A stretch of DNA of 64,000 nt from Przewalskia tangutica (lineage: Eukaryota > Streptophyta > Magnoliopsida > Solanales > Solanaceae), in contig CM056738.1 in the NCBI GenBank assembly GCA_029844215.1, positions 74,950,093-75,014,092 on the forward strand, read 5' to 3'. Shown one piece after another: positions 35,638 to 46,247 of this stretch. The notes below the pieces were generated by a model, which saw nothing but the letters and a program-made list of their open reading frames with translations, was not told where the DNA came from and did not search any database. Position numbers and translations under genes: made by a program. The first letter of the stretch is position 1; every line of letters starts with the position of its first letter.

Positions 35638-35826
35638 CTGAAAGAAAAATGCTTAAAGAATTTAATTTTAACACCAACAAAATCTTTTAAAAAGCTGCAA
35701 AAATGTCCTGGAATTTATGATGAAAGTAAATCGCGAGATTAAAAACATATTAAGAATCATAAATGCATGTCTGTTTTTCTTTCTAGATAAAAAGGTCACA
35801 CTGCTAGAACTAATCATAAATTCTAC
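35638..35826 (-). other. Putative Ogre intron between protease/G-patch and RT
   Basis: On the minus strand a GT donor (GAAGCTTG|GTAGAATT) and an AG acceptor after a pyrimidine stretch (CATTTTTCTTTCAG|CG) bound 189 bases of A/T-rich sequence. It lies exactly between the protease-side ORF and RT, where Ogre elements are known to carry a spliced intron that joins pro to RT. Splice usage is inferred, not shown. Confidence 0.6.
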
Positions 35827-35994
35827 CAAGCTTCTCGGACGGTCAGGACAGGGGTGCAAGTCCAATTATTCAGGCTGTATCCATGCTCTGCATCCCTAAT
35901 GGTGAGCTCCTCGCGTGATCTCCTCGCAATCATGCAACAATCGCCTCATCATCACCTATGAGCAGTTTCGGAACCCTACCGCAAAATCATCCGG

Positions 35995-36528
35995 TCATCT
36001 TCTCTCGGCATCCGGATGGTGTAGGCTTTGACGAATAGCCCGACTCGAGGCGGAATGGGCGCAGCGAGGAATGTATCCCTTCTTCCGGAGGTTCGTGGTC
36101 ACCAAATCCTTCGAAGTGGGCTGGTACCCCAAACCAAAAGTGTCTCTCTTCCCAAACAACTGGATAGGCTCTGTGATCCCCTTCATACTGACTCCAAGAC
36201 CTCTGCCGGGCTCGTATCCATTTCTTAACATTTCCTTGGCCACCATTTTGAGAGAACGTGGCAGCTGCAACGGCCGGACCCTGCTTGCTCTCTTGATCTC
36301 ATTAATATGAAAAACCGAACCATCCAACTGTTTCACGTCTTCTATGACAGGGACTGCATAATCAGTGTTGATGCTTCCCTTTTTATCTCCAAATACTACC
36401 ACTTCACTGTGATTCCATATAAACTTTGAAACGATGCAGGTGGGCGGGATCGCACGACCTCGTGGATCCACGGCCTTCCTATCAGCGAGGTTGTAACATG
36501 TAGCAATATCCAATATCCGAAATTCCAC
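35995..36528 (-). pseudogene. Ogre segment with G-patch motif
   Basis: An open frame of 177 codons contains FIWNHSEVVVFGDKK, then LPRSLKMVAKEMLRNGYEPG and RGLGVSMKGITEPIQL, ending FGLGYQPT. The glycine-spaced block (GYEPGRGLG, about residues 107-116) matches the G-patch type of RNA-binding motif found downstream of the protease in Tat/Ogre pol. The frame begins within the end of the protease region. Its N-terminal 30 residues run in a shifted frame relative to the conserved LLGRPWIH motif upstream. Confidence 0.65.
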
Positions 36529-37060
36529 AACGAATTCGCAGTCCGATCCGCGATGTGAGGTCCATTACGCCGCCGACCTACATGGACTCGTCGAAACCTT
36601 TGACTCGATATGACTTTCACGAATTTTCTTACGATCGCCCCCAATTTCAATTAAGGTCGTGGGACAAATGTTGGCGGTGAGCCTCCATCAATCAAGATTG
36701 TTGAAACAATCTTGTCTGCGACTTGGATGGTGATATTGATGCAAGGTTGTGTCGACGCCTCGGCGTAACTCATCATCGTGAAAGGTGATTCTGCGGGCCT
36801 CTAGTACCTGTCCGACCAAAGCTGCCAAGTTCCCGTCTGTTGTACCCTCCGGAACGTATGCATCCTTCAACACCTCCATCAATGCGATCTGTGTGCGAGG
36901 CGAATGCATTAACAATGAAAGTAGAAATATCACGAGGTTTTCTTTAATCGCTTCTGACGGAATACTCTTTAGTGGGCATCTTCCTCCAAAATTCCTCGAC
37001 TTGACCTGTCACGGGCTTCGCTGCGGTGCCTCCTGGCTGCCTCTATAGGTGTGTAATACC
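36529..37060 (-). pseudogene. Ogre protease region
   Basis: The lead-in ALMEVLKDAYVPEGTTDGN and ARRITFHDDELRRGVDTTLH (36880-36740) is typical of the Tat segment before the protease. The active-site-like ILIDGGSPPTFVPR lies at about 36715-36675 (Asp-Gly-Gly where Asp-Thr/Ser/Asn-Gly is usual). LIGRPWIH (about 36475, another frame) closes the domain. Several frameshifts. Confidence 0.7.
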
Positions 37061-39199
37061 TCACGACACAGTTATACCTGCAGCGGTGACTTCTATGACC
37101 CGCTTCCCACTTTCTCTGCGATCCATCTTGATCGGTGGCCCCTTCCCGGGCGCCTGAACAACTGTGATTGAACCTTTATGTCTCAGTGGTGCCCTTTCCA
37201 ACTCAAATACTGCTTTCTTTCGAGGATTGGTGGCGAGGCGGCGAAGCGAAGGTTCGACTCTTCCCTCACTTTGAACTGATCGAATGGTTCCCTCCAAGTT
37301 GTATTCCTCATCAAGGGCTATCAAGTGCACATTGGCGTTGCCGTGGTTTGGCAAGGGATTATCATGCACGTTTGGGGCAGGATCCTTCAGCTGAATTACT
37401 CCTTCTTTGATCAATTCTTCGATTTTGTCCCTGAGGGTGTAGCAACTTCCGGTGTCATGCCCTGGGCTATCAGAGTGATACGCACAACGCTTATTCTCGT
37501 CATACCATCTTGGGATAGGGCTGGGAATCCTCCCTGGAATTGGTTGGATCAAACCTGCAGCTCGCAGTCTTTCGTATATCTGGGGTATGGGTTCAGCCAG
37601 TGGGGTGCGGGTTTTGGATGGTCTTCCTTCAAAATTTGTGTTTGGTCTGGGCGCATTGGATGCTCTATGTTGTTGGCGGGCTTGATGGGCGGGTTGCGGA
37701 ATTTGGATAAATGGGTGCTTGGGAGCGTTATATATGGTGTGTGTGGTAGGTGGGGTGTGGGCGGTGTATAGTGAGGTGTAAAGTTTTGTTTCTTGGTGTG
37801 GTAGTATGGGGTTTGATAGGGTGGGTTCTGGTATGTTATGAATGCTTCGGGTTTGCGTTCTTGTACAAACATGGAAGGGGAAACTGTCTCCTTCTTCCTT
37901 GAAGTACCCCCGATCGTCCCTGACTGAATCGCCTTATTGGTTGCCTGCAATGCCGCCAGATTCGTAATCCTGCCAGTTTTAATACCTTCTTCTACGAAGT
38001 CACCCATTCTGACGACCTCTGCAAAATTTCGCCCGATGACGCTTATCATCCGCTCATAATAGGTTGCATCCTTCAAAGATTGTACGAATAGTGTGGTCAT
38101 CTCACTCTCCACCATGGGTGGTTGTACCTTTGCTGCCTCTGAACGCCACCTCATGGCGTACTCCCTGAAAGTCTCCGTAGACTTCTTTTCCAACTTCATT
38201 AGATAGAACCTGTCCACACCGGTTTCTGTGTTGAATCCGAACCGCTCCACAAAGTCTTGGGCCAATGCATTCCAACTATGCCATTTACGCGGATCCTGGC
38301 TAGTGTACCAATCTATTGCCTCGCCGGTTAAGCTTCGAATGAACAACTTCATGATGACCGCTGGGTTCTTCCCTACCCCGATTAACTTGTCGCAATATGA
38401 TCTCAAGTGTGCACGAGGATTTCCCTTTCCATCAAATAAATCGAACTTCGGCACCTTATATCCCACTGGCAGTTCCACATCTGGATGCATGCAAAGATCC
38501 TCATAATCTAGTCCTTCGTGACCTTTATCCGATCGCATGCCACGAACTGCTTCTTTCAGGCTGTGAATCTCTCGGGCTACGTCATCGTCCATTTTGGCTC
38601 GGACTTCCCTTTCCATTTCTTCGTAATGATCCACTTCTTGGTGAAGCGCGGGGACGGTAAAAGGTTGGGTTTCTGTTGTGTAAGTTAGCTGTCTGGGTGG
38701 TTTGCTGGGGCTGGTAGTGGGTATGGTGCGTGGGCATTGGTTGGCTTGGCGATTAGGGCTGATTATGGTGAAGTGAGTAGGCGGAGGCGGAGGTACATGG
38801 GCAGTAGGAGGATCATTTTGAAGGTGAGGTTGATGATTGGCTGGGCGAGGGGCGATTGGGTCGGTAACTGGCGGCCTTTGTGGGGAGTTTTGGGGGATAT
38901 GTGGTGGTGGAGGTCGATCTGGGGTGGTCTGCGGGATAGTGGCCCTTTGCTCTGGCATAGGGGTATTCAAACTGATGGATAGGTTGGTCAGATTCCGTAG
39001 CCTCTCCATCTCAACCTGCATATCAGCAATCTGTTGCAGCAGCTGAGCAATACATTCCTCCTGACTGGTGATATTCCTCCTTACGAAGTTTACGTTTATT
39101 GACAGGAACAATTCCCAAACCATTCGGCTCAGACGCCCCTGAACCAGTCATATCGTCATTTCTTGCCTTGGATCTGGTGAAGTGTGGATGCTCCGACAT
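37061..39199 (-). pseudogene. Ogre gag
   Basis: The start MSEHPHFTRSKARNDD is at 39199. A frameshift near 39075 leads into a coiled-coil-like segment (QLLQQIADMQVEMERLRNLT), then a Pro-rich region. The gag core follows at 38500-37950 (KFDLFDGKGNPRAHLRSYCD, MKLFIRSLTGEAIDWY, DFVERFGFN, FREYAMRWRSEAAKV). A second frameshift near 37605 leads to the knuckle-like CAYHSDSPGHDTGSC and LRDKIEELI (37480-37400). The protein would form particles and package RNA. With two frameshifts in some 710 codons it is nearly intact; some breaks could be consensus errors. Confidence 0.85.
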
Positions 39200-39495
39200 T
39201 GTTGAGTCAAATACGAACCGACCTTTGGGGAAGATGATAAATCTTTCTAAAAAATGCAACAAACAGCGTTAGCATAAGAACATAATTTGCAATTATGTAG
39301 CAGATAATATTGCACACAACACATTCAAACGTTTCCTAACATGCAGGGGGACCTCTTTATGCCAGAGGTAGGCCTAAACGTCATATATGCGATAATGATG
39401 GATTGGTCCGAGCCATCGAAGAAATGCTTTTATTGGGACTAAAAATAATTAAATTGCAACAATGAAATGTTAAAACTAAAGATCTATTCCTAATG
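39200..39495 (-). other. Spacer between Ogre ORF1 and gag
   Basis: The stretch is noncoding on the minus strand. No promoter or other motif was recognised. Confidence 0.6.
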
Positions 39496-40834
39496 CTATA
39501 TTGTGCTGTTGGCGAACGTGGCGGTGGTGTTGCTAGGCCCTGCTCCTGCATCTTTCAAATATTGCATGATGTTTTGAAGTTGGTCCCACCTCTCAGGGGG
39601 AACGGTGTTGTTCCCTAATCTGCACACTTTTACCCAATTGGTCATGTCGATATCCTCGAAACCTTGCTTGCCTTTGGGGCTTGGACTGCTACAATCTTCC
39701 TTGAACCATGCACAGTATTCGGGCGTACCTCCTGCTTGTTCGTATTTGACATCTATTTTCTCAACGTTGTTCCATTCTTCAAGGATTTGCTTCTTTCTGG
39801 GGAAAGTGCAATTTTCCCCAAACGCGACCTCTGAATCCTTCATGTCTGATTGGAGCGGGATTACCTGTTCTTGACCAAACTGGCGGAGTACACGCAACGG
39901 AGCATATGGCTGAAGTCCCCTTAATCCGATGAGCTCGATGTAATAACGGTCCTTGCTCCTTACATAGGCTTTGTTGATACGGGATAGCAGTGGGTACCTC
40001 CATTGCACTTGGTTGCTAGTGCGGGATGCCAGAAATTCATACCAATCCCTAGTACCGACGGGTGAAACAAACCGCTTCACCCTGTCGTAAAAACTTACAA
40101 TCCTATAATCATTGCTAAAACAAATGTCTGTCATATTCGATCGCTGATAAAAGTGTTCCATGGCCCACATCTGTAAGATGAGATTGCATCCCTCGAAGAA
40201 ATTGGTTTCCCTCCGCTTGCATTTTCCTAGAGCTCGAAATATCTCAGCTAGAATCATGGGAACCAAAGTAAGTTGCGTGCCATTAATGCCTTCGAAAACC
40301 ATCCGGGTCACAGAACATATGCAAGTACTGATCCGTCCATGTTCAAGGGGAAACACTAGAGTGCCTAATAGAGCAACGGTGAATGCGGTATGTCGTCTAG
40401 TTTTCCATTGTCCCAAATCGCAAGAAAACTCCTTCGAATGATCGATAGCTATCTTGGCGACCATATCTCTCGCATGAGATAATCTAGGAAACGAATTGTT
40501 CTCGAAGCAACGGAGTTCCTTTGTGTTTTTTAGGCCCATGTAATGCAAGAATCTCTTTCCAGATTGATTATAAGGGATGATTTGCCCTCTGTCTTGGTAA
40601 GCTAGGCTCGTGAAGTAGTTGATCTCCTCCAACGTGGGGGTGAGTTCGAAGTCTCGAAACCTGAACACTGCCTTATCCGGATCCTAATCGAATTAAGGCC
40701 CTAACTATATGTTGATCCGGAGCGATGTCAAACAAAGCCGTGAGACAACCTAATTTGCTTCTGATAATCATTTTACTGCTGCCGTCGAAATTCTCCCACC
40801 AAACCTTTAGCTTTGTCGGAACACCGCTTACCAT
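39496..40834 (-). CDS. Ogre ORF1 (extra ORF upstream of gag), about 445 aa with one frameshift
   Basis: A long open frame of 390 codons (40668-39496) is extended upstream to a probable start MVSGVPTKLKVWWENF at 40834 through one frameshift near 40683. Motifs include FELTPTLEEINYF, KTRRHTAFTVALLGTLVFP and MVLAEIFRAL-like MILAEIFRAL. An extra ORF between the 5' LTR and gag is the defining trait of Ogre. Its family resembles the plant mobile domain (aminotransferase-like/DUF7745) group by pattern recognition. Function unknown. A C-terminal low-complexity tail (GAGPSNTTATFANSTI) ends it. It is the longest-conserved frame in the element apart from gag. Confidence 0.8.
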
Positions 40835-41438
40835 TCTGACCTCCGGGATTACTGGAATCGCTCATCCTATACATAAAGTATAAATGCAAAAATTACCCAA
40901 ATTTAGCATGTCACTTTGCGCTCGGATTCGCCCATTAATATCACGTAGCACATAATATGTTGTTGGTCGTTGGGTCGTGAGAAACCGCCCGACAATTGGG
41001 CGAACCTCTAATCAGGTGTCGATACGAGGACCGACCCACCTAAGGTAAATGCATGCATGACTTAGTATGAAGGGTGGTATAGCTCTATCCTAAGTTGCTA
41101 AGATTTGGCTTTTCTAGACGCAAGGTTCCCGAGCGGACAACTCGAGTGAGAAGGCTACGCGGCCACCGGTTAGACCGGGCACTCCACGTATATTACCAAC
41201 TCTCCTAAATTTGGATTTTGAAGAAAGAATTTTCTTTGATGCACCAGCACTCGCATGTAGTGTGTGATTGTGTGAATTTTCCAGAGTGGAAGAAATATGA
41301 GCGGAATGCCAGTTTAAGGAAAGCAGTAAAGCAGGTAGCAATCAAAAATAAATAAAACAAAATACAACACACAAAAATTAAATGCCAAAGTAATTGCCAA
41401 ATAATTATCCTAGATCTGTTGTGGTTAAGAACCTAAAT
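40835..41438 (-). other. Ogre 5' leader
   Basis: This is the untranslated leader between the primer-binding site and ORF1. No gene. A 75-codon open frame at 41114-41341 has no recognised similarity. Confidence 0.6.
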
Positions 41439-41456
41439 TCCCCAGCGGAGTCGCCA
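41439..41456 (-). other. Ogre primer-binding site (tRNA-Arg type)
   Basis: The minus strand reads TGGCGACTCCGCTGGGGA, four bases inside the 5' LTR. This primer type is diagnostic for Tat/Ogre elements. Confidence 0.9.
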
Positions 41457-41460
41457 TTTC

Positions 41461-44400
41461 TGTCGCGCCCTTTTCCGGCCGCGGCATTTTTTCTAGCGAA
41501 CCCTGCTTAAAATGCAATGTTAGAAAATAAATAATAAAATACTAAAATGTTCAAAAATGCTTAAAAGCTTAAGAAGTATTAAAATATTGAAAGGGATGCT
41601 ATAGTTTTAAAAGAAAAATTGCTACATATTAAAGTGCTAAAAGGTAAAAATGCTAAAAGGTTGCTAGGGAGTGCAAAATGGTAAAAAGTGTTAAAAAAAA
41701 TGCTAAAGGGTTCGCAGAGTCGCCACCTAATTAATTTGGGTGAATTAGGACACCTAAATGTTTAACTAGTTTAAAGTAAAACATTAACTCCATTTTAATG
41801 GTCTGCTAAACTTAATGAGATTCTGGGTAAGGGTTCTTTATTAATCTAGAGGGAAGGGGTTAGGCGCCCTCTAAGATCCGCTAACTTGCGGTTGTCCTGC
41901 CAAACCTAGGGTAATTATTATGTTTAAAGGTGCTTAAGTCTAAAAAGGGCAAAAGGGGTGTTATAAATAAATAAAAGAGTCAAATGCTAAATGTTTAAAG
42001 TGCTTAAAATACTAAAGGTTGCTAAAATGTGCTAAAAGATTGATTTTAAAGCTAAAGGGTGCTAAAGGTTAAAGGGTGATTAAGGAATGTTAAGAGGGCT
42101 AGAAATGCTAAAGAATGCTAGGAAGGTGTTTTATGGGCCATAGATTTATCTGCGCAATTAAAGAAGTGAGGCGTTAGTTTTTGAAACTGTGCAGTTAGGA
42201 TGCCTAAGTACTATCTTAGTTAGGAATATAATAGAAGTAAAATGTATGCCCGTATTCCTTTACCTAAGGGGTATATATTGCTTAGCATGAGGATATAATG
42301 TTTTGTGATAAGAGGGAGGACGTGTCTATTATGCAAAAGCAGTATTTCTTATTCTGTACTAATAGGAAATTATACCACGGTTTTAAGGATATCTAGGTAA
42401 GTAATATCTCCGCTTATTAAGCAAGTGTAGGATGCTAAATGATTTATTATAACTATTACACAAGGCGAGGCAAGCCTACAAAGACGTAAATCAAACCGAT
42501 TTCTAAATTGATTCGTGGTTTAACTCTTATGAATGCTAATTAATTAGTATAACGTTTAGACAATTAATTACAATAAATGAATAGGGAGAGGATATGATGA
42601 CTCGAAGAAAGGCGATGTAATTCGCCGGTGGTTTTGGGATTCCAACGCGGATAGAGAAATGCACATAGATGCGGGTCTTCGTTTGCTGTAGCTTGTGATG
42701 AGTCTCGCCATGAGACTCTTCGTTTAGCTCCGATGCATTTCATGCAAAATATAAGAAGAGAAAATGATTAGTATATATCTCAACTATTCGAATCATAGAA
42801 AAGATCTACATACACACGATCCATACGTATACACAACCAGTACATAAGGATGCATAAATCGATTAAACCAATCCATGAACAACACAGACCGAGCCAACAA
42901 TCAACGGAATACAGCGAGATTGACATACTTAGATCACGATGTGTATGAATATTACAATCAGATGCATGCAGTGGACAAGAAGTGCAGGTAATCAAGACAA
43001 CACACAGTAGACAGTTAGACCAAACAAAGCAAATATTTCGTCCAAACAGGGGAGTTACAAATATGCAGGGATTGTAGAAAGATCATGCATAGCTTAAAAT
43101 ATAAATAGCGATGGATAGGAAATCAGGAACCAAACATGCATATTTCCAGTTTATTTAAAAAGATAGTAGATAGGCATTTTCAGGATGAAATAGAAACATA
43201 TATGCCCCTTTTTCATAGCTCAGATTTTCAGCGCAGGGAAGTGTTCACTTAGAAACTAATGGACTGATTTAGTAAGCATGCTAGACCCCTTAACAATCAA
43301 AGAGATCATTCCAAATAGTATTTAAACAGGCTTAACTGCCGGCAGATAGCAAGACCCAACTAGGCTAACACAGATTTCCTTAGGACAATGGTCACAAGGT
43401 TCCAGTCAGGTATACATATTGGCGATATAACTCATGTAATCTCACAGTAGTACATAAATCATGCTAGAAAACAAACAAGGACAAGTATCACATTGATTTA
43501 TATCACCTAAGGTTAGATGAACTTCGATAGACATATTAGGATTTTGGCCCTGGTTTGAACAATCTACAATCTGATCCATAATGAAATAACATTGACTAAT
43601 CCGAGTTTATATCATACAACACAGATTTCAGGCATTGGTTTAATGGAAGACATTCAGTATCTCCACACCAGACTAACTAATTACGCCTCGATACAAACTA
43701 ACTCACTTAGCTTATGTCAAACACAGAAACACATAACACTGACTTCATGGCTAAGCATATTAAATCGAAAGATCCAAGTACCGGCAGTAGCCATCACTAA
43801 ATCTCGGATAACTTAAACAAAGTCAAAACAACACAGTTAAATAACATATAATCACTGCACATGTCATGAAACACAAATTGGACGAGAACACGAAAGGAGA
43901 CGAGTTTACCTTCTCCGGACAGCGAACCGGGGCAGCGTATCAAGTCGTCGGTCCGCTCGGAAAGCTTGCTAATGCAATGGAAAGAAAGAAAGGTTTTACG
44001 AGAATTGTTGGCTATTAGGGGTTAGGTCGATTGATCACGCCGCTTTGAATCTTTGGTTCGCTCCTTCAGTGATACTAAAAGGTGCTCCTCCGAATAAATC
44101 AGTTGCCCTTTTGATTTTCCCCGATCAGAAGCTGCCTTTCATGTACATACTGCCTTCGTTTATATAGCCTCAAATTGGATTCTAAATTGGGTGCGATTTG
44201 GACTGCATGTAAAAACTTTGGTAAGGATTGATTCGTGAGGTATTTCTTACCATTAATGGGTGATTCGGACAGATTTGGCTGCTTATTTTGGACGAATCTT
44301 GGTACTAATATCTTGTATAATCTGTTAAGGCAAGTATTGCTTATGGTAAGTTGGTTTTGAGGGCTCGACCACGATTTTGGATGGTACTGGCAGGGGAAAG

Positions 44401-45302
44401 GAAAATCGCCAGATTTTCCTCCCTAAAATCCGGTGAGATTCGTGTGTGAAGGGGAGGGAAATATGCGGCGGTTCTCTAGGGTTTTCTAGGTCAAGGGAGC
44501 GGGAGTGAAGGGCTGAGGGGAAATGAGGGTGTGGGCGGCTCTTTGAGGTGATAAGGGTGTGGGAAATTTGGGTGGGTTTGGCTGTGTTAATAAATGGGCT
44601 GGGTAGATTTTAGGAGTTAACTAATTAGGTATTAGTTTAGGTTAGTTTTAATTATTAGGTACTTAATTAGTGGTAAGTTATTTTAATCAGTGATAAGTTA
44701 ATTAGTGGTAAACCAATAAGCTAATGTGATTAAATTATTTAGGTGTTTTATTAGCCTAAGTTATTATTATAAACTATTATGATAATAAATGTGGGTGTGC
44801 TATTTAACGTTTTAAATGCGGTGCTATTATTTAAAACCTTATTTATTGTGCATTATTACGAAGTTAAATTAAAATGCATTGAGTTTATTAAATTACTTAA
44901 ATGCCGAATGCGAGTACGATATTTAAGAATTGTTTAAAGCCTTATAAATGCTACGCTATTAAATGCATATATCAGATTAAAATTGATTTTTAAATTGCAA
45001 ATGATTACTAATAAATGCGGCTATGCTACCTGACACGACGTTATCGCTAAATTATTTATTTTATGCATTTATTAATTATTTAAGAACTACGACAAAGCTT
45101 AAAGTTAATAAATGCGGGCGCGGGACTCTAAGTGCTTAAAACTTCTACGTAAGACGCGACGCCATTATTAAATTAATTATTTATGCCTGTTTTTATGTTT
45201 TATCGCTGCATTTTATTATAAAAATCATAAAAATTATTTTACAAAATTAGTCTAATTTTATGGTTAATGGCTGGACGGGAGGATCAAAATTGGGTGTCAA
45301 CA
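41461..45302 (-). repeat. 5' LTR of the Ogre element (3.8 kb)
   Basis: On the minus strand it starts TGTTGACACCCAATTTTGAT at 45302 and ends GGGCGCGACA at 41461. It is near-identical to 25221-29057, but differences are clustered in short blocks (for example near 42480-42520, 42860-42890, 44030-44130, 44385-44395 and 44535-44575). Confidence 0.92.
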
Positions 45303-45307
45303 GTTAC

Positions 45308-45620
45308 AGAACTATCAACAGCAATGTAATCCCCATGCCCCACAGGAAGAGCATGATGGGCTACGAGCAGCCATACTCAGGCTAACTAGGCACCAAACTC
45401 AGTTCATGGATGAGACGAGAGTGTCACTAAAGAATTTGGAAACGCAAATAGGACAACTCGCGGGCATGCTAAGCAACAGAATACAAGGGAATCACCCTGA
45501 ACATATTGGAGAGAATATAAAAGACAATGTCAGGCGATTGACCTAAGAAATGGCGAACCAGTGGAAGCAAACTCACCACCACCGTGTCCAGAAAAGAAGG
45601 GCCTAGAATTCTCGTAGAAG
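45308..45620 (+). pseudogene. Athila gag C-terminus
   Basis: This continues the frame from 25220: LQNYQQQCNPHAPQEEHDG, then TRVSLKNLETQIGQLAGML, the conserved end of Athila gag. A stop at about 45543 and the deletion of the gag core make it non-functional. The downstream stretch 45620-45690 has CACGGCGCC-type boxes. Confidence 0.75.
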
Positions 45621-46238
45621 TTGCAGCACCACGGCGCCACTGAGCAGCGCCACGACGCCGAATCTCAGGGTCGTGACGCCCAGGGGTCAGAAGGTACGAT
45701 GATTTTGGGAGCAGTTATGGACGCACCCCAGGTGAAGATACCGTACCCCCAGAGGCTAAAAACAAGCTCTCTTGACAAACAGTTCTCTAAATTCCTGGAA
45801 GTTTTCAAACAATTGCAACTCAACATCCCGTTTGCTGAGGCACTAGAGCAGATGTCGAGTTATGTAAAGTTCATGAAGGAGATTCTCAACAAAAAGAGGA
45901 GGATAGATGACTACGAAACAGTGGTGTTGACTGAAGAATGCAGTGCCATCCTACAGAGAAAGCTACCTCAGAAGTTGAAAGATCCGGGGAGTTTCACCAT
46001 CCCATGCACTATAGGAAAGTTTGAGTGTCAGAAGGCGTTGTGTGATCTGGGGGTAGATATAAATTTGATGCCCTATCTGGTGTTTTGCAAACTTGGAATG
46101 GGAGAAGCCAGACCTACAAACATCACTTTGCAGCTAGCTGACCGCTTCATCGTCCACCCTAGAGGAGTCATCGATGATGTGTTGGTTAAGGTGGACAAGT
46201 TCATCTTTCCCGCTGATTTCATCATCTTAGACATGTGA
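45621..46238 (+). pseudogene. Athila protease
   Basis: An open frame of 205 codons. From about 45735 it matches the Athila pre-protease (PYPQRLKTSSLDKQFSKFLE, MPSYVKFMKEIL-like MSSYVKFMKEIL). The protease site is CDLGVDINLMP where Athila usually has CDLGASINLMP, so the Ala-Ser after Asp-Leu-Gly is replaced. A stop (TGA, 46236-46238) cuts the frame just before IVLEM-like DND. Probably inactive. Confidence 0.8.
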
Positions 46239-46247
46239 GATAATGAC

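Larger units (their letters stand above)
25221..45302 (-). mobile_element. Ogre/Tat-type Ty3/gypsy giant retrotransposon, 20.1 kb
   Basis: Long LTRs (3837 and 3842 bp) begin TGTTGACACCC and end GGGCGCGACA on the minus strand. A perfect 5-bp target duplication GTTAC (25216-25220, 45303-45307) flanks them. The primer-binding site (41439-41456) is the tRNA-Arg type of Tat/Ogre. In transcript order: ORF1, gag, protease, G-patch segment, putative intron, RT, RNase H, integrase, a 3.3-kb repeat-rich 3' UTR, a polypurine tract (AAAGAGGGACATC, about 29058-29070) and the 3' LTR. Frameshifts occur in all ORFs, but LTR similarity is very high. Either the insertion is recent or some frameshifts are consensus errors. 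Confidence 0.93.

Noticed and set aside
37168..39046. Plus-strand open frames of 80-148 codons
   Set aside because: They are shadows of the minus-strand Ogre gag.
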